From the NCBI GenBank assembly GCA_000431535.1, contig HF991825.1, forward strand, positions 92,003 to 156,002: DNA of 64,000 nucleotides, in the 5' to 3' direction. Of the stretch, positions 57,684 through 64,000 are shown piece by piece. Made by a program: the position numbers and the translations under genes. The notes under the pieces are model-generated. The model saw only the letters and a list, made by a program, of their open reading frames with translations, searched no databases and was not told where the DNA came from. This DNA comes from Clostridium sp. CAG:678. Its GTDB lineage: Bacteria > Bacillota > Clostridia > Oscillospirales > Acutalibacteraceae. Each line of letters starts with the position of its first letter. Position 1 is the first letter of the stretch.

Positions 57684-59579
57684 TCAGTAATCCTCACCGG
57701 AATTTTCCGCCGGGTGATAGTTCGGCACATACTTTTCCAAAGTCTCCCTCACGTTTGATTCGGTCACGTTGTGCAGGTCGCTGATCATATGGCGGAACCG
57801 TTCGTTATCAATCTCGATCGGCTGGGTAACGAATATCTTTTCCAGCGCGGTTTTGCTTCTGGTTTCCATTTCGCTTTCCAGCGCCAGTTCTTCATACATT
57901 TTTTCACCGGGGCGCAGACCCGTGATCTTAATGCCGATATCATCAACCTCATACCCGGCAAGTTTAATCATATTGACCGCAAGATCTTTGATCTTAACAG
58001 GCTCGCCCATATCCAGCACGAATACTTCGCCGCCCTTGGCAAGGCCGCCCGCCTGGCAAACCAGCTGCGCCGCCTCCGGTATCGTCATAAAGTACCGTTC
58101 TATGTCCGGGTGGGTCAGCGTTATGGGGCCGCCTTCTTCGATCTGCTTTTTAAAGATCGGTATTACAGAACCGTGTGAACCGAGCACATTGCCGAAACGC
58201 ACAGCCGCATAGACCGTGCTTTCGCTTACGTTGTTCATATACTGCACGATCAGTTCCGTAATGCGCTTGGTGCAGCCCATTACGTTTGTTGGGTTCACAG
58301 CTTTGTCCGTTGAAAGGGTTACCATTCTGGAAACTTTAAATTCATCGCAGATCTCGGCAACGTTCAGTGTGCCGAACGCATTGTTTTTCACAGCCTCGCA
58401 CGGGCTGCTTTCCATAAGCGGAACATGTTTGTGCGCCGCGGCGTGGAAAACAACATCGGGCATGAACTCCTCAAACACTTCCCGCAGTCTTGCTTTCTCC
58501 CTTACGGAACCGATGCGGATATGCACATCGATTTGACCGCCGTATTTGTTTTTTAGGTCGTTTTCCAGTTCAAATGCGCAGTTTTCGTAGATATCAAAAA
58601 TGATGATGGATTTCGGAGAATATCTTGCCACCTGCTTGCAGAGCTCGGATCCTATGGAACCGCCGCCGCCCGTTACAAGCACGGTTTTCCCAATCAGATA
58701 GCGGCACACTTTTTTATCCAGTTTCACTTCCGGGCGGGCAAGCAGATCTTTGATCTCTATATTTCGGATCTTTCTTGCCTTTGCGCCGTCCTCCAGAAAT
58801 TCATTCACAGAGGGGGAAATTTTTATGGCGCATTTGGTCTGCATTGCGATATCAATGATTTCTTTCTGCCGTGCGCGTGATGCGGAAGGCAGGCAGATCA
58901 TAATAATGTCTATATTGTATTTCTGCGCCAGTTCTGGTATTTCGGCGCAGGTGCCGCGCACCTTTACGCCGTTTATTCTTTTATGCAGTTTGACCGGGTT
59001 ATCGTCAACGGCAAGCACGGGATAGCCGTCCTTATAATTATTCATGATCAGTTCGTTTATAAAGAAATCGCCCATAAAACCGGCGCCGACGATCATAACG
59101 CGCTTGTGTTTGCCGGAAAGGCTCGTTGCCCGGCTTTGGTATCTCTTAAAAAGCCTAAATCCGATCCTTGGCACACACAACGCCACAAATTCCAGCACAA
59201 ACATAAGAAAATAGGCGTAAAACGGGATCCAGCCGGAGTAGTGCAGCAGTTCGGTGAAAATGATCCTGTCAAAGAAAAACAGGGAAAAAGACGAAAGCAG
59301 CGCCGCAACGATCGTGCGCGCGATCTCGTCCACTCCCGCAAAAGTCCAGACGCTTTTGTAAAGATCCAGTAATTTGTTTATGACGTAAAGCACGGCAAGC
59401 GTTGCAAACAGATGCAGATAACTAAACAGAATACTGCTGTAATCCGTTGCGCGCACATGGCCGCCCATCGTCAGGTATACGATGGCGGTGTTTGCCAGAA
59501 AATAAAGGATAAAATCAACGATCACAAAAACTGCTTTCTTGCAAAGCGCTGTGATCTTTAGCGTTTTCTCTTCTTTCAT
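57684..59579 (-). CDS. FlaA1/CapD-type nucleoside-diphosphate-sugar 4,6-dehydratase, membrane-bound
   Basis: About 631 residues. Four N-terminal membrane helices (to about 145), a CoA-binding-like Rossmann domain (VMIVGAGFMGDFF) and an SDR dehydratase domain with TGGGGSIGSELC and STDKAVNPTNVMGCTKR. The Met at the position of the usual catalytic Tyr is characteristic of WbpM/PglF/CapD 'long' UDP-GlcNAc 4,6-dehydratases. It starts synthesis of bacillosamine- or quinovosamine-type sugars for surface polysaccharide. ATG 59579 has GGAG 8 bases upstream. Confidence 0.9.
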   Translation of the reverse strand: MKEEKTLKITALCKKAVFVIVDFILYFLANTAIVYLTMGGHVRATDYSSILFSYLHLFATLAVLYVINKLLDLYKSVWTFAGVDEIARTIVAALLSSFSLFFFDRIIFTELLHYSGWIPFYAYFLMFVLEFVALCVPRIGFRLFKRYQSRATSLSGKHKRVMIVGAGFMGDFFINELIMNNYKDGYPVLAVDDNPVKLHKRINGVKVRGTCAEIPELAQKYNIDIIMICLPSASRARQKEIIDIAMQTKCAIKISPSVNEFLEDGAKARKIRNIEIKDLLARPEVKLDKKVCRYLIGKTVLVTGGGGSIGSELCKQVARYSPKSIIIFDIYENCAFELENDLKNKYGGQIDVHIRIGSVREKARLREVFEEFMPDVVFHAAAHKHVPLMESSPCEAVKNNAFGTLNVAEICDEFKVSRMVTLSTDKAVNPTNVMGCTKRITELIVQYMNNVSESTVYAAVRFGNVLGSHGSVIPIFKKQIEEGGPITLTHPDIERYFMTIPEAAQLVCQAGGLAKGGEVFVLDMGEPVKIKDLAVNMIKLAGYEVDDIGIKITGLRPGEKMYEELALESEMETRSKTALEKIFVTQPIEIDNERFRHMISDLHNVTESNVRETLEKYVPNYHPAENSGEDY

Positions 59580-59831
59580 CAAACTACTCCAAATAACGGT
59601 GTTTCTATCATGCAGGGTTTCTGATAAACATACTATTATATTACATTTTATAACATCATTACTTTTTTTTCAATATCCTCCTAAAAAACGCATTCTATAT
59701 TTTTTTGGGAAACCCGTGTTTTGGAGCCGGAAAAAATTACAAAAAAATAATATTCGTAAAGTTTTTATTGCAAATATTTCCCGTATCGGCTAATATGGAA
59801 TTAGAATCTGCTTGTTAAGGAGAAGATCGTT

Positions 59832-61418
59832 ATGACGAAACTGAAAAACACAGAACTTCAGCATGTTACTCCCGAAAGCGTAGGCATCAAAAGCGCCGCG
59901 ATCAAAGCGTTTTTGGATGAGATCAATGAAAAAAAACTGGGTCTTCAGAGCTTTACCGTTGTTAGGCACGATAAAGTCTGCGCTCAGGGGTTTTTCAGCC
60001 CGTATGCCAAGGATTATCCGCATGTGCTCTATTCCATGAGCAAATCTTTTACTTCCACGGCAGTTGGTTTTGCCGTTGCGGACGGACTTTTGAATACAGA
60101 GGATAAGATCTGTAAATTCTTTCCTGAATATAAAAATGCGCAGCTGCCTCCCAATAATAAACTGACTGTTGAGATGCTGCTGACAATGCGTTCGGATAAA
60201 CTGATCACTTTTCTGGATGAAAAAAATGAGCACGACTGGATCAAACAGTATTTTGACGCGCCGTTTTTCGCGCCGCCGGGTTCCAAGTTCAATTATGTTT
60301 CGGAAAACACCTTTATGCTTTCCGCAATCGTTTCCCGCGTTACCGGGAAAAGTATAGCGGAGTATCTGAATGAAAAGATGTTTGCCCCGCTCGGCATTGA
60401 AAAGCCGTTTTGGGAAAGCGACGGAAACGGTTACTGCGCCGGCGGCTGGGGGCTTTATATGAAGTCTGAGGATCTGGCAAAATTCTTTTTGCCCTATATC
60501 CATGACGGCAAATGGATCGACGGCACGCAGCTTGTGCCCGCTGAATGGGTGAGAACGGCAACTGCTAAACACACAGATTCCGTGCACGACGGCTATATTG
60601 ATAATATGTGCGGCTACGGCTACCAGTTTTGGCGCAATCCGGTATCAAACAGTTTCAGGGCGGACGGCCTTTTCGGCCAGAGATGCTTTATGTTTCCGGG
60701 TTACGACGCGCTTGTTGTGCTCAATTGCGGTGAATCTGAAGATTATAAAGTTATGAAGGTGTTTTGGAAGTATTTTCCGGAATGTTTTGAAAATGATCCG
60801 CTGCCGGAAAACGAAACGGCACACCGCGTTCTGCTGGAAACCATAGCAAACTGCGCGGTAGAAGATCTGCCGGCAAAGCCGAGAAACGCTTCGGCGGAGC
60901 AGGCAATCAGCGGCAGGATCATCAAGTGCAAAAGCAACCGGTATACTTCCGTAATCTCCATTTCCATTCTGAATATGCTGTTCAGAAAACCCGGCAATAT
61001 TGACGCTATGAAATTTGAGTTTGACGCGGACGGGCTTGTTTTTACCTGGCGGGAAAAAGAATACACCAATGTGATCCGGGCAGGCATGAACGGCGAGTAC
61101 GCAGTCAGCGAGATCACACTCGGCGATCTGCACTATCACACCTATTCCAAGGCGGCGTGGCAGGAAGACGGCACACTGAAACTTTGGATACGGCCTGTTG
61201 AAACCGCACATGTCAGAAAATTTACTTTCGCGTTTTCAGCGGATAAAGTGAAGATCAAAAATGAAATGAGCCCCACCTTTGAGGAACTCACCATTTATTA
61301 TCTTACGTTTATGGGTCTGCCGGCAAAGCCGAAAACAGCAGAAAAGTTTATAGAAAATGCAGTCCACGATCTGGGTCTGCCGGTTTTGGAGCCGGATTTC
61401 AGCGGCAGATTTGTCTGA
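59832..61418 (+). CDS. beta-lactamase-fold serine hydrolase
   Basis: A 528-residue protein. The class C beta-lactamase/EstB motif SMSK places Ser68 as nucleophile with Lys71; NYVSENTFML supplies the Tyr-containing second motif. The N-terminal 330 residues are the hydrolase; the C-terminal 190 residues form a lipocalin-like or beta-sandwich extension seen in esterases. No signal peptide, so an esterase or peptidase in the cytoplasm is more likely than antibiotic resistance. AAGGAG 8 bases before the ATG. Confidence 0.85.
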   Translation: MTKLKNTELQHVTPESVGIKSAAIKAFLDEINEKKLGLQSFTVVRHDKVCAQGFFSPYAKDYPHVLYSMSKSFTSTAVGFAVADGLLNTEDKICKFFPEYKNAQLPPNNKLTVEMLLTMRSDKLITFLDEKNEHDWIKQYFDAPFFAPPGSKFNYVSENTFMLSAIVSRVTGKSIAEYLNEKMFAPLGIEKPFWESDGNGYCAGGWGLYMKSEDLAKFFLPYIHDGKWIDGTQLVPAEWVRTATAKHTDSVHDGYIDNMCGYGYQFWRNPVSNSFRADGLFGQRCFMFPGYDALVVLNCGESEDYKVMKVFWKYFPECFENDPLPENETAHRVLLETIANCAVEDLPAKPRNASAEQAISGRIIKCKSNRYTSVISISILNMLFRKPGNIDAMKFEFDADGLVFTWREKEYTNVIRAGMNGEYAVSEITLGDLHYHTYSKAAWQEDGTLKLWIRPVETAHVRKFTFAFSADKVKIKNEMSPTFEELTIYYLTFMGLPAKPKTAEKFIENAVHDLGLPVLEPDFSGRFV

Positions 61419-61436
61419 ATCAGGGTGGTATGGATC

Positions 61437-62075
61437 ATGAAAGTCAAAAAAGGCTTATCGCTTTTTGATATTATCCTTTCCGCGGCATGCCTTGCGCCTG
61501 TTTTGGCAGGCGCCCTGTTTTATGCAAAACTGCCGGAAGATCTTGCCGTGCATTTTCGTTCGGGGCTGGATGCGGATTCTTTTGTAAATAAAAATGTTTT
61601 TCTGTTTGCTGTTCCCGTTATTTTTGCTTTGCTGGAAATGGGTTCCATCGCGGCAAGGGCTGTGAAGGATCCTTTGCACGCGGATGTTGTCTGGCTGAAA
61701 CTGCTGCTGCCTGCAATCGATTATTTTTTGTTTTTTATCGTGATCGGAAATGCGCTTGGCGTTCTGCGTGATCCGGGTTTTATCGTCTGCGCCGTTTTTT
61801 CGTTTTTGATGCTCATGGCAGCAGGCATTCCCCGTATCGGCAAAACGCCGAACCTGATTCTGAAAATGCTGCCAACGCTGAAAAACGGCGCCGTGCTTTT
61901 TAAAACGCGGGAAGCCGCGGGCACGGCGTGGGTGTGCGCTTCGGCGATTCTAATGGCGGTTTCCTTTCTCGGCTCGCTTGCAGCGCCGTTTGCCATGATT
62001 TTGCTGTGCCTCATGTTTCCCGCCATCTATTCGGTTGCGGCATATCACAGCGAATACAGCGGTGCAGACAAATAG
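61437..62075 (+). CDS. DUF1648-domain membrane protein
   Basis: About 212 residues with six or so membrane helices. LPEDLAVHFRSGLDADSFVNK matches DUF1648 (LPxxIPxHFxxxGxPD type), found in SdpI-like immunity/signalling proteins and other Firmicutes membrane proteins. It starts 18 bases after the hydrolase and may be co-transcribed. Function unknown. Confidence 0.72.
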   Translation: MKVKKGLSLFDIILSAACLAPVLAGALFYAKLPEDLAVHFRSGLDADSFVNKNVFLFAVPVIFALLEMGSIAARAVKDPLHADVVWLKLLLPAIDYFLFFIVIGNALGVLRDPGFIVCAVFSFLMLMAAGIPRIGKTPNLILKMLPTLKNGAVLFKTREAAGTAWVCASAILMAVSFLGSLAAPFAMILLCLMFPAIYSVAAYHSEYSGADK

Positions 62076-62219
62076 GATATATAACGGCGTAACCGGGGCG
62101 GCGGGCATAGACTAAATCATGTGCAAACGTGAATCCGCTCCTTTCGAAAGCAGGCTTTGGCACGGCGGCTGCCCACCCCATTCTTAGCTGTTTATTTGAA
62201 CCAAGAGGGGGGGATTTGT

Positions 62220-63254
62220 GTGATCAAACCGAAAAGACTAAAAAGAGGGGATAAGATTGCAGTCGTCAGCCTGTCATGGGGCGGCTTAGGCGATCCCAAT
62301 CTCATCCATAAATATTCTATTGCAAAAGAAAGGCTGGAACATGATTTCGGGTTAGAAGTTGTGTGTATGCCTCATGCTTTAAAGGGAAGCGCATTTGTGG
62401 CAGAGCATCCGCAGCTGCGCGCGCAGGATCTGATGCACGCCTTTGAGGATCCCTCTGTTTCGGCAATTATCAGTGCCATCGGCGGGGATGATACGATCCG
62501 AACGCTTCCCTATATTGATCTGGATATCATCCGGGATCACCCGAAAATTTTTATGGGGTATTCGGATACAACAATCAATCATTTTATGATGCATAAGGCA
62601 GGCTTGGTTTCCTTTTACGGCCCGTGTGTTCTGTGCGAATTCGGCGAATATGTGAAAATGTTTGATTATACCAAAAAAGCAGTGGAAGATCTTTTGTTCG
62701 GCACATGGGAAGAATATGAGCTGCGCCCAAGCCCTGAATGGTCGGATGATTATATCTTGTGGGACGAAAGCAATATAAACACGCCGCATTCCCTGAAAAA
62801 AGACCGGCACGGGTATGAGATCCTAAACGGAAAAGGAACCGTGAAAGGGCACTTGCTCGGCGGCTGTATCGACGTGTTTATGATGGCAAACGGAACTTCG
62901 ATCTGGCCCGCTTTAAACGAATGGAAAGATGCGATTCTGTTTTTTGAAACCAGCGAGGAAAAACCGTCTCCCGGTTTTGTGCTGTGGGCACTGCGGAATC
63001 TGGCGGCGCAGGGGATTCTGCATGTGATCAATGGGATTCTGGTGGGCAAGCCAAAAGATGAAACCTTTTATGAGGAATATAAGGCTGTGATCCGGCAGGT
63101 TATTGCGCAGGAAGAGCATTTAACGGATCTGCCCGTATTTTATAACGTGAATTTCGGCCATGCAAAACCGATCGGCATTCTCCCTTACGGGATTGAAACC
63201 GAACTGAACTGCGATCAAAAAACCATTCGCTTTTTAGAATCTCCCACCCTATAG
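62220..63254 (+). CDS. S66 family peptidase (LD-carboxypeptidase / MccF-like)
   Basis: About 344 residues. KPKRLKRGDKIAVVSLSWGG at the N-terminus, SAIGGDDTIRTLPYID near residue 80, MGYSDTT near 110 and GHLLGGC near 215 are S66 blocks. LdcA removes the terminal D-Ala from tetrapeptides; MccF cleaves microcin C-type peptides. A GTG at 62220 with a long G-run upstream is the start, because the conserved region begins there. In the elbow GGDDT, Thr occupies the place where Ser is the usual nucleophile; see findings. Confidence 0.85.
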   Translation: MIKPKRLKRGDKIAVVSLSWGGLGDPNLIHKYSIAKERLEHDFGLEVVCMPHALKGSAFVAEHPQLRAQDLMHAFEDPSVSAIISAIGGDDTIRTLPYIDLDIIRDHPKIFMGYSDTTINHFMMHKAGLVSFYGPCVLCEFGEYVKMFDYTKKAVEDLLFGTWEEYELRPSPEWSDDYILWDESNINTPHSLKKDRHGYEILNGKGTVKGHLLGGCIDVFMMANGTSIWPALNEWKDAILFFETSEEKPSPGFVLWALRNLAAQGILHVINGILVGKPKDETFYEEYKAVIRQVIAQEEHLTDLPVFYNVNFGHAKPIGILPYGIETELNCDQKTIRFLESPTL

Positions 63255-63273
63255 CGCCAAGTTCATAAAAAAT

Positions 63274-63303
63274 AAGCGGCTGAGAAATCAGCCGCTTTTT
63301 TAT
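63274..63303. terminator. bidirectional terminator
   Basis: AAGCGGCTGA/TCAGCCGCTT stem with loop GAAA followed by TTTTT, between convergent genes. Confidence 0.8.
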
Positions 63304-63306
63304 GAA

Positions 63307-64000
63307 TTATTTACCTTGCTTTTTGCCTTTTTTCTTTTTGGCAATAACGATCACAATGGCAAGCACGGCGCAAACCGCAACCACGCCGCCGACAATGCCG
63401 AACACAGTCGGCAAAAACGTGCTTTTATATGCGCTGTAGCCATAATCCACTTTATAGGAGTTTGAAACCTCATAATCCAGCAGATCGGTATACAGAATCA
63501 CTTCTGATTCAAAATCGGAAAGATCCTTTTCATCCAGAGTGATCGTGCGCACCCCATGTACGCCGCCGTAACTGTAAAATCCCGTTTCCGGGCAGGCAAC
63601 CAGCTTGATGCCTTGATATTCTCCGGCAAAATCATTGGTGTGGTCATGCCCGAAAAAGGCGCCGATGATATCGCCCTGTTCCACCCAGCTTTCAAACTGG
63701 CCGTGATTCGTATTTGGCGGGCACGGGCCTTCGTTTACATTGCCCTGGTAAATATAATCTTCGTTTGCAATATAATATTTTCCCTCGTGGCCGCCGTTGC
63801 CGCTCACTGCGCCTTCTGTGCCCTTAGGCACTTCGGTCAGCATATCATAAACCTCCGGCACAATGATGTGCTGGAATAAAAGTGACGGCATGGGTGCGCC
63901 CCCGTTTTGCGCCTTTAACGCATCAGAAGTCTTTTTATACCATTCGGTCTGATCTTCGTGCACATATCCGTAACCGCCGCCTTCTTCATCCGGCGTGTAG
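63307..64000 (-). CDS. membrane-anchored metallophosphoesterase, C-terminal part
   Basis: The frame continues past the window edge, so the N-terminus is missing. FFGHDHTNDF is the C-terminal metal-binding motif GHDH of calcineurin-like phosphoesterases, and LFQHIIVPEVYD the preceding His-containing block. The protein ends with one membrane helix (TVFGIVGGVVAVCAVLAIVI) and a Lys-rich tail, so the catalytic domain is probably outside the cell, anchored at the C-terminus. Likely a secreted phosphatase or nucleotidase. Confidence 0.82.
   Translation of the reverse strand, partial: YTPDEEGGGYGYVHEDQTEWYKKTSDALKAQNGGAPMPSLLFQHIIVPEVYDMLTEVPKGTEGAVSGNGGHEGKYYIANEDYIYQGNVNEGPCPPNTNHGQFESWVEQGDIIGAFFGHDHTNDFAGEYQGIKLVACPETGFYSYGGVHGVRTITLDEKDLSDFESEVILYTDLLDYEVSNSYKVDYGYSAYKSTFLPTVFGIVGGVVAVCAVLAIVIVIAKKKKGKKQGK

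Noticed and set aside
59832-61418. Beta-lactamase resistance gene
   Set aside because: SxxK is present but there is no signal peptide and the long C-terminal extension is typical of esterase-like relatives.

Overview
The window reads as a chromosome segment of a low-to-mid GC Gram-positive anaerobe, most likely a gut Clostridia (Oscillospirales-like; inferred from gene families, strong GGAGG ribosome sites, a CIRCE-controlled hsp20 and a Tn1549/CD1115-type conjugative module, not from a marker gene). No rRNA operon or CRISPR array is present.

Host part, left (1-20462). A fucose-type sugar operon (class II aldolase fragment, RhaB-like kinase, FucI) is followed on the other strand by a possible alpha-L-fucosidase remnant. 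Then comes a nine-gene minus-strand operon (11625 to 3969): D-amino acid aminotransferase, DUF4392, PxpB, PxpC, DUF1445, PxpA, alanine racemase, YbaK/ProX deacylase and RlmA-type methyltransferase. DUF4392 and DUF1445 are the two halves of the eukaryotic D-glutamate cyclase DGLUCY, so the operon looks like a D-glutamate/5-oxoproline/D-alanine route. Next are a scarred two-component locus (ABC ATPase 5' end fused by deletion to a headless response regulator, with an intact kinase), exoA, tRNA-Val, small hydrolase genes including a frameshifted Nudix gene, a methyltransferase, an APH-like kinase and asnB.

Integrative conjugative element (20463-50957, about 30.4 kb). It sits in a tRNA-Thr/tRNA-Tyr pair and is bounded by a 139-bp direct repeat that begins at the tRNA-Thr anticodon loop; the right end carries a tyrosine recombinase. 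From left to right it holds a non-coding stretch rich in hairpins, an AT-rich cargo pair (membrane NERD protein and DUF2806-like protein), a tandem winged-helix protein and SSB, a Phd/YoeB toxin-antitoxin pair, and transfer genes (VirD4, ArdC-like, MobP-type relaxase, XRE, RHH protein, an iteron cluster as oriT candidate, NlpC/P60, VirB4, TrsD-like, PrgI, VirB6/TrbL-like, a two-TM protein, Toprim protein). These are followed by a block of surface proteins ending in a large thioester/CnaB pilin-like adhesin, then a lipoprotein, small unknown genes and ParB-ParA.

The most unusual feature of the element is a dispersed 19-bp palindrome family (about GTGCGCACTNRGTGCRCAC; nine clear copies). Some copies form the stems of gene-end terminators, three lie directly upstream of ribosome sites, and one lies inside parB. 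Two leader regions near the ParAB end also share a two-stem RNA-like element whose stems differ but stay paired while the loops are conserved.

Host part, right (50958-64000). The tRNA operon terminator is followed by an SLC13/ArsB-like permease, RarA, a flavodoxin, CIRCE-controlled Hsp20, a GH2 glycosidase, a FlaA1/CapD-type nucleotide-sugar dehydratase, a beta-lactamase-fold hydrolase, a DUF1648 membrane protein, an S66 peptidase and the C-terminal part of a membrane-anchored metallophosphoesterase cut by the window edge.
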